In this document: positions 47,250 to 59,560 of the stretch, piece after piece
How positions within the stretch are numbered: the first letter of the stretch is position 1
Layout of the letters: each line of letters starts with the position of its first letter
Origin: Voacanga thouarsii
Taxonomy: Eukaryota > Streptophyta > Magnoliopsida > Gentianales > Apocynaceae
Reading direction: 5' to 3'
Length of the DNA stretch: 64,000 bases
NCBI GenBank assembly: GCA_026120185.1
Contig: JANUWF010001497.1
Span: 3,708,501 to 3,772,500 of the forward strand
Program-made: the position numbers and the translations under genes
The notes under the pieces: generated by a model
The model's input: the letters and a program-made list of their open reading frames with translations, nothing else
The model's database searches: none
What the model was told of the DNA's origin: nothing

Positions 47250-49218
47250 TTATGCCTCAAGTTTCTCGGCAGCATCTTCTGTGTGGACAGTGTTCTTTGC
47301 AGCAGGTTTAACCATCAAATAATCAGTGTACTCCTGGAATGGAGATTTGGTGAAGCGTGTTTCCCTCCAAAAGTCAGGAGTGAGGAATCCGTAAGTCTTC
47401 AAGAGACACTCAAAGGTTGCCTGTAAAAGAGTACATTCATAGGCAATTACTGTACAAACCCAGGTGAAACTGTCAACCCGGAAATGATAATCTCATTTCA
47501 ATTTTGATATCAAATTCATTTACTTGTACTATTACCAGACCCTAAAGGAATGAAAAGAATGAGGGATATAACATGTAACATGTGAACCGAGTACTAGACC
47601 GATAAGCAAGTCCTGCATCAAGAATGCTGAGCTTAGAAAAGCTAACTAACATATATTGAATGGATTACCTAACAAATGAAACGGCCTAGAATGACTAATG
47701 CAAATCAGAAACTTCTACACGAACAGAGATGTTTTGTGATAGACATTGTACAATCTAACAAATAAACCTGTATTAAATGTGAATAAGACTCTCAAAACAT
47801 AAAAATTGGGATGGGGTACCACAATAGATGACTAAGATGAATCTGCGTCGAGCAATACAGTTTCTCAAGGAGGAGCAACCTATGAATCCATCCAATTGTT
47901 TGCATCAACTTAAATCAATCCGGATCACCATTTGTTTATTTGAAAGGCTCAAATAGGCTCTTAGTCCTAAAGACTATCTAGCACTTATCACTATGCACAC
48001 ATAATTGCAGGATTGCTATATGCAACAATCTAAACCAAGATTTAGTAAGGCAGTTCCAAGTGAAATTCAATTCATCATAAAAAACATATTCACTTAACAT
48101 CTACATGGCCATAATTTGGGAAACACATATTCACAGTAACTGATAAATTAACATTACCCAGCTGGCGTTAAAAGTAGAAGTTTGAAGGAACAAAATGAGG
48201 GAGTAAATACGGAAGTAAACAGGAAAATCACATGTTTGGTGATGTGGAGCAAGGTAGTTGTGGGAGGGAAGTAAATTGAGACTCCACATCAACCAATCAT
48301 TTGCAGGGATTCGAAGTAGGTGAGGTTAAAAGACATATAAATGTGATGCATATAATATTAGCTCCCTCCCTCCCTGTGAAGCAAAGAAAGTGTAAATTTG
48401 GAGAATGACAATAAAATTTTGCTACAGGAAAATATCTTTAACCTATGAATCTCTAAATTGTATTGGAACTGGCATTCAAATAATAAAAAATTATCACTAA
48501 CTTTAAAAGTAAATAGATATGATGAAAAAATTCAAATTTGCCTTACCTTGACAAAGTTGCCGAGGGTTTTAGTAGAGCCACGGGAGGAGGTGAAAACATC
48601 CTCAATACCAGCGAACTGCAGAACCTTTTTAGGCACCCTAGCAGCCACAATCCCAGCACCCCGAGGAGCAGGCACCATTCTCACTGTGACAGACCCACAT
48701 TTCCCTGTCACCTTACACGGCACAGTGTGAGGCTTCCCGATCTTGTTTCCCCAGTACCCTCTCCTCACCGGGATCACTGACAGCTTAGCCAATATAATTG
48801 CGCCACGAATTGCAGTCGCCACCTCTTTCGAGCACTTCACTCCCAATCCAACATGGCCGTTTCCGTCGCCCACCACCACAAACGCCTTAAACCTGGTCCT
48901 CTGACCAGCCCTTGTTTGCTTCTGCACCGGCATGATTTTCATCACCTCATCTTTCAATGAAGGGCCAATTAGGATATCAATGATTTGGTACTCTTTGATG
49001 GGGAGAGAGTGGAGATAGATTTGCTCCAAAGAACGGATTTTTCCATCTCTTACTAATCGGCCAAGTTTGGTTACGGGAACCCACTTTTCCTCCTCGGATT
49101 CTCGGCGATTTCCTCTGCGTCCGCCGCGTCCGCGTCCACCACCTCTCCCTCTATCGCTTCCGCGGCCGCCAAAGCCTCTACCGAAGCCACCGCGGTCTCC
49201 TCCACCTCTCTCCGCCAT
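47250..49218 (-). CDS. RPS2: 40S ribosomal protein S2 (uS5)
   Basis: It encodes a cytosolic small-subunit protein near the mRNA entry channel that contributes to decoding accuracy. Exon 1 is 49218-48547 (224 codons) and exon 2 is 47420-47250 (56 codons plus stop TAA). They are separated by a 1126 bp GT-AG intron in phase 0, giving 280 residues, close to other plant S2 proteins. The N-terminus is an RG/GGR-rich tail ([15 protein letters not shown]). The S5 N-terminal fold ([20 protein letters not shown]) and the C-terminal fold ([20 protein letters not shown]) follow. The ATG at 49218 is the first in frame and starts the usual MAERGG sequence. No defect was seen. The high G+C of exon 1 contrasts with its AT-rich surroundings. 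Confidence 0.98.
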
Positions 49219-49335
49219 GGTTATACAGGGGGGGCAAATTGATCAGCTAGGATTGCAGTTTTCTCTGTGGGGTAGGAAGCAGAGAGCAAAGAAAGGCGTA
49301 GAAGAAAAATATGGGGTGTATATGTGGCATGAAAA

Positions 49336-49413
49336 TTAGGGTTTTAGGAATGATGTTATGGGCTGTTGGGCTGTTCTGTAATGTGAACATTAAAAGATTA
49401 ATGGATTTGGGCT
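49336..49413 (-). promoter_or_regulatory. telo-box and site II motifs upstream of RPS2
   Basis: A telo-box (AAACCCTAA on the minus strand) is at 49336-49344. Three site II type motifs, TGGGCT on the plus strand, are at 49359-49364, 49367-49372 and 49408-49413. The pairing of telo-box and site II is typical of plant ribosomal protein promoters and links expression to cell proliferation. Confidence 0.8.
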
Positions 49414-52400
49414 TAGGTTGTTTGTTCTCATTAGAAATAAAATTGTAATATGCCTATTGTGTTTGCGTTTAAATTATTAATGAAAAATATGTTTGATAAT
49501 TTAATTAAATATTTAAAATTAATTAATAAAATATTTATTTAATTAAATATGATTAAATAATATATGTTATTGTTTGGTATTTTTTCATTTGGTAATAAAG
49601 TATTAAATTTTAAATAAATAAAAATTATTTAAATTTAAATTTTAAATATATTATATGCTTATTTAATTATTATTAATCTTTTTCTGTTTAATCTTATTTA
49701 ATTATCATTAATCTAAATTGTAATAAATATAGTATAAAAATTATTTATAACTAATTTAGTCTGCATATTACTTCATATTTTAGAATATGATAGTTAAATA
49801 TTTAAATTTTAATTTTATTAAATATGCTCCAAAAAAGCATATATCCTTTACCATAAGTGAACCATGTTGATTTTCTACTTAAACCTATTTTTTCCATTTT
49901 AATTTTAATATATGGACCTAGAAGTGTTGAGTGCATCATCATCATCATCATTATTATTATTGACAAAAAGCTGAATAAAATTTTTATACAAAAAAATCAT
50001 AAAATATTAATCAATTATAGTCCCAATTGTTGGAAAGAGTATGATGCACATTACATTGTTAGACGAATATTAAAGTTTTTAGATTAATATTTTTTATTTT
50101 ATCATGTATTTCTTATTAATTACTGATGTTAAATCACACTATCAATGAATAATATTCTTTCTAGGATAGAACTATTGGCATTTCAAAGATTTAATGTGGA
50201 TGTTTATATTCGACGTAGTAAAACAATTTAACAAATATTTAATCATCTTTACTTTTAAGAGTATGTCCACAGGTCTTTGTGTTATAATAAGTAACCTTGG
50301 TTTCCTTCTTGAGTAAGAATAATGGAGAAAATTTTATACAAAATTATATTAATTTAATTTTTTTTTTTTGGTACATGGAGAAATAGAAATTTCAATAAGT
50401 TGTCAAGGGAATTGAAGGATAGACGGCTAATAAGGTGCTGATGGTTTGATTTTATCTAATTTTCAAACTAAACCAATAATTTTAGTTTGAAAATTTTAAG
50501 ATAAATTAAACTATTTAAACCCTTAAATCATTAGGTATAATTTCTATTGGTTTGATTTGATTTGGTCGTTTTTCCTAACAAAAATTGCAATAAAACAAAA
50601 TCAATAATCTCACAACATCTCTAGTTACAATATATTTATTTCTGTACAAAAATATTTTTCATGCTAATAAAATAAAAGAAAAAACACGAAAATTTAAAAA
50701 GAAAGATTTCTCTTTATTATAAAGCAATGTAAGATAATAATACCGTTGTATAAAAAATAATTTTAAAAATAAATAAAATTATAAAGTTAATTAATTGTTA
50801 ACGTTTACTATTGATAATTATAATTGCATGTAATTATAAAAAAATGTATATTTCAAAATACTAAATATTAAAAGTATTTTAGTTTTCAAATAATTGGAGA
50901 AATAGTGTTGGCAGTTCAAAAAGGTTTTAGGTTGCATAATTTGACAATTCTAAATTATTCAACAAATTTTATTTATATGAATGTTACAAAATAATTTTGT
51001 GAAATATAAATAAATTTACATGAAAATTAAAAGCAGTCTAAATGAATCCGTACACTAAAAGAATGATGACTAATAAAATTCTTTAAAAAGAAAGTCAGAG
51101 CATTCCCTAAAATCTATTTTATCAGTTTCTATTTTTACATGAAAACCAACTCGAAATATTTTTCACTAAAAAGTCAACCGCACCATCCCCCCCCCCCATT
51201 GGATTTTGATTCAATATTTCATTTTAAAATTTGATTTTAATTCGATTTTTTAAAAGTTTTATTAAAATTAAATTGTACTAAATTTTTAAATAAATCGATT
51301 GCAATCGAATCGAAATAATTTTAATTTGATTTAATTTTAAATCAAAATTTGATACATTTTGATAAATTTAAATAATCTATTTAGTTCAATAATCTATTAA
51401 TTTAATATAAATTTAAACTCATACAAACTAATATAAAATTTAAGTACAAACTAAAATCTAATACAAGTTAAAATTTAAATTTAATAAAAATTAAAGTCTA
51501 AATTAAGGTCTTTTAGAGTATAGAGGTCAATTCAATAGTAACAAATTCAAAGATGGATATAGTGTAACGAGGATATTGAGATTATAGTAAAAATTATAAA
51601 ATAAAGTATAATTTTTAAAAATTTTATCTTTTTTATTTATTTAAATTTATAATATTATTTATTGTTATTTAAATTGTTTAGGCATGTCATACTGTGTCAC
51701 GCACTCTCGCCAGGTTCCTTAGCTTTGTAGACTTCCGCCGTGGACAAAATATTATTGACCACAATTTTGCACAATGAGTCTCGCCTCTTTCTCCCTTTCA
51801 CCATTGAAAAAAAATCAATAGAGAAGTACGAAGCGTGGATGCATGGCGCTTTTAATAATCCACCATTATATTGTAATCGAAAGCATGAAAGTTCCACCAA
51901 CTAAGTATGTAATGCTAAAATTTTATGGGGAGTTGATGCCTTAGATTCCTCTAAACAAGACAATGGGAAAGCTCACAAGCCAACCCCTGTAACCGCGTTT
52001 GCTGCCACGCAAGTTCACTCCCTGCTTCGGACACCACCGCCAGCCAAGGCAAGAGCTGTCCTAAGGCGGGTGTTCGAGCTACATTTAATGTATACATATA
52101 TATATATATATATATATACCGTCTGATCTGTACCATTGAATTACGTTCTGGGATTGGAGCCAATCAATTCGCTCTACAAGGTATGGGTTGACTTACATTG
52201 TTACTTCACTTCAGCTTGAGTAATCTTGAATCCCAAAGTTCATTCTCGATAGCTTTTCTGTTCACATCCTCAACAATAAAAAGAAATCCTTGGTGCAAGC
52301 AAATAGAAATTCTCCAGTATCATTGATTCATCATATACTATGAACACCGTATTTAAAATTAGTGGGAGTCAAACGCGTGGCCACTTTAGAAATTCCTCAA

Positions 52401-52558
52401 TATCATTGATTTATCATCTTCTGGCTTGGCCTTGGAGTAAGGACTTAGGATTTCAGAGATATTCGCCCTATAAGATCTTTTTCTTGAAATTCGTTTCCGT
52501 CCCGAAAATGCAAGAAACTGAAAAATAACCCATTTAGTATTTGAAATATTTGGTCATT
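49414..52558. other. AT-rich intergenic DNA between RPS2 and the transporter gene
   Basis: No gene recognised. A short CAT/TTA-type microsatellite lies near 49937-49960, a C-run near 51186-51197 and a (TA)n tract near 52092-52118. A more GC-balanced patch at 51950-52160 has a minus-strand frame without recognisable domain. The last few hundred bases presumably contain the transporter promoter and 5' UTR. Confidence 0.6.
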
Positions 52559-55500
52559 ATGTCTGCAAGTACTGAAGCAGTAGAGGATGCAGGGCCAAAA
52601 AAAACCGATCCCACCATGGAGGGTTCTTCTGCAAAAGTGGAAAACGGCATCAGGGAGCCTTTGCTTGAGGAGACTCAAGAAAAGGGTGGAATCAAAGCCA
52701 TTCCCACTATTTTAGGTACTCATTTCTGCCAAAAGGCTCATATTCAGAAATAATATTTGGTTGCATCTTCACTCCTCTTTTCTTTTTCTCATCAGCTAGG
52801 AGTTTATGTAAGCTGAAACTTTTTGTTCTCTATCCAAATATTAGCAATTGAGGCTGTTGAAGAGATCACGAGTTATGGGCTGCTACCCAACATGATATTG
52901 TATTTGACGAAAGACTATCACTTGGAAGTGGTAAAGGGGAACACCATAATCTATTTATGGTCTGCAGCCACCAATTTCTTCCCTTTGGTTGGGGCTTTTA
53001 TAGCAGATTCATATCTGGGCCGATTTACAACGATCGCTGTTGGATCCATTTTTAGCTTGCTGGTAATTGGCATTCTCTTGTTGCGATGCTTCAACTGACT
53101 CTTTTCAGTACTTTCTCCTAGTTGAGGAATTACAATTTTCTTTTCATTTTACCCTCTGATTTCCTGCATTTATACTGGTTTCATGTGCATCAAATTTGGG
53201 AGTATCATATAGCGTCATGAAATTAATCTGTTATTTATGGCCTTTTGCTTCTCTTTTCTTTGATCTTCTTTTGTCTATACGCTTGTAATCTAACATTCCT
53301 ACGACAAATTTAATCAAAATTTAGATAAGGTTCGATAATGGCAGGGTTTTACAAATCATATCTTTAAGAAATCTAAGGGAAGTGCGTGGGAACATATTTC
53401 AAATTCTAAGGATGGTGGTACCTTTCAAATTTTAAGGATATCTTCTTTTTCGTTTTGTTCTGTTGGGTTTGTGGGGATACTAAAAGAGTTACAGTGCGTG
53501 GGGACATATTTGAAAATGGTGGATTGTGGGTATTTATGATGATGGCTGGCCAATTGGCTTAAAGAGTCATTGGTGTGTGAATAGTGGATGAAAATGGTGA
53601 TAGGCTGATTGCATCATCAAATGGAAATTTGCCTTCAACTTAATTTTCGTCAATTTAATGTGCTGGCAGAATTGTATTATCACAAAGGGTAATTTCATCT
53701 TAGATTTTAAGGTGTTCTCAGTATGACAGGAATGGCACATAATGCAAGACGGAATAAGTTTAAATTTTTTCCTTCATTGTTTTCCATATGGTCTGTCCCA
53801 TTACTGCTTACACTTTCAGATTTTGGGATGGATTTCTTGATCTTATCTGCCGCTTAGTGGATGCCACATCTATTTCTTTACCATTGACACAGTCTTAACC
53901 CCCAAATGCATAATTCCATTTAGAAATGTATTGGTTTTACGGCATAGTCAAGTTCAGAAGACAATACATATTATGCTTTGCAAGAAATATATCAGATTAC
54001 TATATCTATGCATTGTAGAATGGGAACTAAAGTAAGATTATGATTTTTCTCTGATATTCAATATTTCGATTTAATATGTGAGCTATATTCTGCCTCGTAG
54101 GGTTTGATTACTTTATGGCTAACAAGTATGGTTCCAGGAGCACGGCCTCCTCAATGCAGTACAGAGGATATATCCTGTAGCTCTGCAGCAGGTTTCCAAC
54201 TTTTTATTTTATGTGCTTCCTTTGCACTTGTGTCTGTTGGAACCGGAGGCATCAGATCTTCATCCTTAGCCTTTGGTGCTAATCAGTTGAAAAAAGGAGA
54301 AGGCAAGAGAAATTCAAGGGCATTGGAACGCTATTTCAGCTTGTATTATGGCTTGGTTGCACTATCAATTTTCATTGCTTTGAGTGTCGTAGTTTCTATT
54401 CAAGACAAGCTGGGATGGAAGATTGGTTTTGGTATTCCTGCAGCGCTGATGTTCGTTGCAGCTATTGCATTCTTACTGGCTTCTCCTCTCTATATCAAGT
54501 TAAAGGTGAAGTCGAACTTAATTGTCGGACTGGTTCAAGTAGTTGTAGTCTCTTTTAAAAGAAGACATCTAAAATTGCCATTGGAGAGCACAGACCCAAG
54601 GTTCCACTGCCGTAAGGATTCTGTCCTTATGCAGCCTGGTAAAAACCTAAGGTGTGTTGATTTCATCCCTAAATGATTCCCCGGACCACCTTGTTCTTCT
54701 GTCGATTTCCAGTAGTTTTGCTTTCAGATTTCCTGGGTATTTTGTTTATTTGCTTCCTTCAACTTAAATAAAGTATGCACCTACATTGCAATAGCTATGA
54801 CTCTCTTTACCTGCATTTGGTAATAGATTTGTTTTTCTGTCACTAAAGCTTCGAATTTTTGTCCCTAGGTGTCTAAACAAAGCGTGTGTCATCATAGATC
54901 CTGAGAAAGAACTGACCACTGATGGAGAGGCCAAAGATCCCTGGAGTCTTTGTACTGTAGATCAAGTGGAGGAGCTCAAAATGCTTATTAGGGTGATCCC
55001 TTTATGGTCAGCAGGCATGCTGATGTTTGTCTGCAACACGTCCTCTATCATAGTACTGCAAGCAAAGACCATGAACCGAAAAGTGGGTTCTTTTAATATT
55101 CCAGCGGGCTCTTTTGGCACATTCCAGATTGTTGGTGTGTTGTTGTGGGTTGTTCTTTATGAACGTGTAATTCTGCGTGTTGCATCAAATGTCATGGGGA
55201 AGCACGTCACCATATCTGCAAAACGTAGAATGGGATTGGGAGTTCTGGCATCTCTTTTAGCCATGATAGCTTCAGCAATCGTGGAGACTGTTCGGCGGAG
55301 TTGTGCAATTAGTGAAGGAGATGCAGGTAAACCAAATGCAGTGGTTAACATGTCTGCACTCTGGTTACTTCCGCAACTGGCACTGATTGGTTTTGCCGAA
55401 GCTTTCAGTGGAATTGCACAAAATCAGTTCTACTATTCTGAGTTCCCCAGAAGCATGTCTAGTATATCTGCTTCGCTGCTATTACTTGGACTCTCCATCT

Positions 55501-55742
55501 CGAATTTGATAGCAAGTCTGATCATGAACACCATTAATAATATCACAAGCAAAGAAGGAAAGCAGAGTTGGATTTCAAGCAATATCAATCAGGGACATTA
55601 TGATTACTACTATTGGGTTCTTTCAGCTCTAGCTCTAGCTAACGTGTTCTACTATCTTCTTTGTAGTAAGCTTTATGGTCCTTCAAAGGAAGAAAAGAAC
55701 GAGATTCCTCAGGATCAGGGAGCATTTTATCCTCATTTCTAA
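52559..55742 (+). CDS. NRT1/PTR family (NPF) transporter, NPF1-like
   Basis: NPF proteins are proton-coupled membrane carriers for nitrate, peptides, hormones or glucosides. The substrate cannot be read from sequence. The exons are 52559-52715, 52845-53062, 54101-54651 and 54869-55742, all with GT-AG borders, together 599 codons plus stop. The cytosolic N-terminus leads to GGIKAIPTILA and the first helix (EAVEEITSYGLLPNM). WSAATNFFPLVGAFIADSYL is the conserved helix 2-3 region, and the C-half includes FYYSEFPRSMSSISAS and NQGHYDYYYWVL. Overall it best resembles the NPF1 subfamily. The usual ExxE[K/R] proton-coupling motif reads ExxEE (residues 55-59). The ATG at 52559 is preferred over an upstream in-frame TTG. 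Confidence 0.93.
53063..54100 (+). other. intron 2 of the NPF gene (1038 bp)
   Basis: It starts GTAATTGGCA after SIFSLL and ends TGCCTCGTAG before GLITLWLT. No open frame or repeat of note was seen in it. Confidence 0.85.
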
Positions 55743-56040
55743 GCTGACTGGTTGATATCTAAAGACTTCAACCCAGATGGGAAATGAAAGATATCTGATG
55801 AAGTTAGATCTTCTCTTTTTGGAGTAAATGGGATCATTATATTAAACTTCAAGAGAATCAGAAAAATTACATGTCAGAGAATGTTACCATGGAATCAGTA
55901 GCCATATTGGCTACAACAATACTGCAGTATAACCCTGAGCCCTAACATTGTCTGAAAAAATGAAACATGCTGCAGACTATAAAAGAAGAATCTTGATGCT
56001 TATATCAGGAGCTTGTACGCTTAGTTCTAGGGTTGAGATT

Positions 56041-56518
56041 TGTTGTGAAAAATTTTCCTAATTATCCCACAGACTACATTTAATAAAAATAATAAAAATA
56101 GTCAAGTAACCAAAGAAAAATAACAAGATAAAGATTTACGGAGAAAATTCTAAAATCGGAAAAAAAATCACTACTGTTGTCGAAAGACAATAAAAAAAAA
56201 TATTCACTATATAGAAAATTATCATAATTACACAATATAAAATATAGTATTTTTCTGATACCTAAAACTCAAGAAAAATACCTAGAGAATTTTTCCAAAT
56301 TATCTAACCCTCACACTTTTCTCTCTTGGTCTTGCTATTATTGTTTTTCTGTTGGTGTGATTGCAATCCAAGCATGCCTATTTATAGGATGCCAGATGAT
56401 TGTAAATCATGTATTTTGTTTGAGTAAAAATGCATTCACATTTTTCAATCCAATATTATAATTTTTGCTCCATTATAAGGGACCACAATAATTGATTTTT
56501 GTTAATTAATTCTTAACA
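56041..56518 (-). repeat. 3' LTR of element H (left copy, 478 bp)
   Basis: It begins TGTTGTGAAAA and ends TTCTTAACA on the plus strand. It is about twice as long as the right copy because it keeps about 230 bp (from near 56110) that the right copy lacks. Confidence 0.9.
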
Positions 56519-56524
56519 ATCTCC

Positions 56525-57740
56525 ACCTTAATTTAAAAAAAAAATTTATGCCACCAAGACATTGTCTAATACCGACAATCACAATTCTTAATTTTAAGAA
56601 TTATCATACTCCACCATAAAGAGTATATCCACTTGAAATTAACATCAACTTAAAGAATTTCACCTCGACCCATGTCGAAAAACTTGCTAATTATGGTGCA
56701 ATTTCCATGCTGATTTTCCGAAAGTTCATTAGTCGTCGACATTCATTTATTCCACTACACCTTGCATAATCACCAGTCAATACCCGTATGCAAATTCGTG
56801 GACATATTATCAATCATACGTCCTCTTTTATGGCATCTCCAATGATAACAATCATGCCATGAGGACATATATTTTTCTTTAGTGAAATTCATCATCTCTC
56901 TATTTTAGGAAAACAACATTGGTAACATTACCTTTTTCTTTATAGCTATTGGTCGAACCAACTCCACCCCTCTTGTAATTTTTCTTTATATGGCCCGTTT
57001 GTCCACATCTCCAACACACAATTTTCTTCATAGACTTCTTTTTATTCCCATACCCACAAACAGTAAACACTGAGTTTTCTGAAGGCCTGGTTTCTCATTT
57101 TAATCTTCTTTCTTTAGAAATTAATTACTTGCCACCTCTGAGTAAACTACAGTTTCCTTCCCATACATTAAAATGGGTTGCATGTGTTTGTAAGTAGATG
57201 GAAGAGACAAGATGAGTTACACAGTTTTATCCTCATCATCTATTTTGACTCTGAGAGTCTCCAATTCAGAAATAATCCCATTTAGGATACTCAGATGATT
57301 TGAAATTTTTGTACCTTCCTCTATCTGCAATTTATAAAATTACTCCTTCAAATAGAGGTTATTTGAAACACTTTTGGTCTGGTACAATTCTTCAAACTTA
57401 TTCCAGATCTCTCTTGTTGTAAATAGTCTAACCACATTAGCAAGAACATTCTTTGTTAAATTGAGGCATATTTGACTCGCAACTCTCATATCTAACTCCT
57501 TTCAGTCATCATCGCTCATTTTAGACTTTTCTGAGTCTCCATTACTATCACCGAACACTTCTGAATCTTTTCTGCTGGTCAAAGAGATTGGCCTCCCCTT
57601 CAAGACTTTGTACAATCCAGACTAGATTAACAAATTCTTGACTTGAACTTGCCATAAGGCAAAATTAATTTTTCCATCAAATTTCTCAACATCAAATTTA
57701 GTTGCTGATATTTTTCTTGTACTTTTATTTTAGTGTAAAA
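56525..57740 (-). pseudogene. copia gag of element H
   Basis: Read on the minus strand from about 57735, it gives ATKFDVEKFDGKINF, then WQVQVKNLL, then WKELDMRVASQICLNLTKNV, then ILNGIISELETL, the pattern of copia gag (UBN2 type). A zinc knuckle CWRCGQTGHIKKNYK lies near 57000, where the final Cys is Tyr. Stops occur, for example in the segment near 57220. The region from about 56950 down to 56525 is not clearly coding. Confidence 0.8.
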
Positions 57741-57900
57741 CATACACTAAAACTCCACCGTACCAAAGGTACTTATAGGCTTTAAAAAAAAAGGAGTAAA
57801 TAATAATCTAACTTATTTTCTAATATAGAGGATCCACCTTAATGGCAAGCACAGAGTATACGATAAGTAGATATTAATATCCCAGTAAGATTCCGATACC

Positions 57901-58139
57901 AGTTGTGAAAAAAAAATTCAATTACCCCACAGATTACCATTAATAAAAATAATAAAAATAGTCAAGCTATTGTTGTTGTGATTGCAATCCAAGCATGCCT
58001 ATTTATAGACATGCCAGATGATTATAAACCATGCATTTTGCTTGAGCAAAAATGCATTAAGATCTTTCAATCCAACATCACAACTTTTGCTCCATTATGA
58101 GGGACCACAATAATTTATTTTTTTAATTAATTCTTAAGA
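57901..58139 (-). repeat. 5' LTR of element H (right copy, 239 bp, internally deleted)
   Basis: It matches the outer parts of the left LTR but jumps from GTCAAG directly to CTATTGTTG, removing about 230 bp. Its first base is A in place of T, and the last CA is GA. Confidence 0.88.
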
Positions 58140-58144
58140 AGATT

Positions 58145-59560
58145 TTTGTTACGAGCCTCTTTTAAATTTTATTAGAGGAGAAAAACTTCTTGGAAACCTT
58201 TTACTAATTTTCTTTTCCTGATTTTTTCTAATATTGGATATTTTTTTCTCGACTGCATGTAAAGCGTTTAATCAGTAGCTTATTGTCTAAATAGTTGAGT
58301 TCTTAAATGCATTCAAACATTTATATAGAAAAATAGAAAATTTCTAAATGTAATTTTTATAGGAAGGGCTTATTTAAAAATTTATAAAATTCTTTTTGTT
58401 TTTATCAAACCTACGGTGCCGTGCTTTTTAGGTTTTAACCCGACCAACGCATCTGGCTTGGCTATAATCATCTCATCCACTTCTATTGTGCTATGAGGCG
58501 ACAATTCTGAAGGAAGGGTCAGATATGGGTCAGAGTTCTCGCTGACAAAAATGCATCAATTGCCACCATGGAGGCAAATCTTTTTTTTAAAAAAAAAATA
58601 TTTATATTTCTTTATAATAAGTAGCGTTCCATCATGAGTATCGCCACACTATCCTTGTCCTAAGGCTTTATAAAGATGTAAATTGCTGGATGTACAATGC
58701 AAAGTTATGAATCGAACCTCACCAGGATACTGCCATCTATATTTTTTATGTTAATGAAAAAAAAAATGTAATACTTTGTAAGTAAATGACAATTCTTACA
58801 AAATGGGCATTATTTAAATTATTTTTTAATTGAATTGAAATTTTCAATTGGAGAAGATTGAAAAAATCTATTATTTAGGAGATTTGAGAAATATAAAATT
58901 TGGAATTTAGATTTTCTTAAAAAATATTTTCTTATATCTTTGTTTAAGAAAATAAACAATTCAGCTTCTATCCTTTCTGAATAGCTTTCTATGTAGTAAT
59001 ATAAAGAGTTGTGATGAAGATTTTTATTCTGGTCTTTCAGATGCATAATTTATATTCTTCAATAGCGGTGGTCATGTGACAGAGACGACTTCTACCGATC
59101 CATATATGATTTTCCAAACCGACTACTAAGAACTCACTTGCTAAATTAATAGCAACTTCCACACAGTGACCAAAGTTCTAAGACCACTTGTGTGATTTGG
59201 TTTGTCAATCTCCTATAATTTTGTTAAACTTTCTTATCGTTGTTACGTTAATTTGACAAATTATAAAATAAGAAGTTCAATAAATGCAACAAATTGATAA
59301 CACAATTTGGCTATCAATAAACCTACGTCTACAAGTCTTAAACCAATAAAAAGATCCATTAAACTTTAACAAAAGTTACAAGGAATACACTTATCTCAAT
59401 CACAAAGTGATCCCTAGTGGACTATAACAAAATACACTCCAATATTTTTTGTTAAACTTCCAGAAGACCTTTGGTGGACCCAACTACCTTGGTTGAACTT
59501 CTTTTAATCTTCATTGGTACAACTCAATGGGTCTTCATCTGACTTCAGAAACCTTTCCAT
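58145..59560. other. AT-rich intergenic DNA, no gene seen
   Basis: An open frame at 58819-59046 on the minus strand has no recognisable domain. No repeat pair was recognised. Confidence 0.55.

Larger units (their letters stand above)
56041..58139 (-). mobile_element. gag-only copia element H (2.1 kb) with uneven LTRs
   Basis: Left LTR 56041-56518 and right LTR 57901-58139 flank a short internal region. AGATT direct repeats at 56036-56040 and 58140-58144 are the target duplication. The reversed primer site at 57890-57900 (TGGTATCGG-type on the minus strand) and the reversed purine tract after 56518 fit a minus-strand element. The only coding region is gag; protease, integrase, RT and RNase H are absent, so it is non-autonomous. 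It lies about 300 bp downstream of the NPF gene. Confidence 0.9.

Noticed and set aside
52541..52558. Upstream in-frame TTG start for the NPF gene
   Set aside because: A normal ATG follows at 52559, and nuclear plant genes rarely start with TTG.
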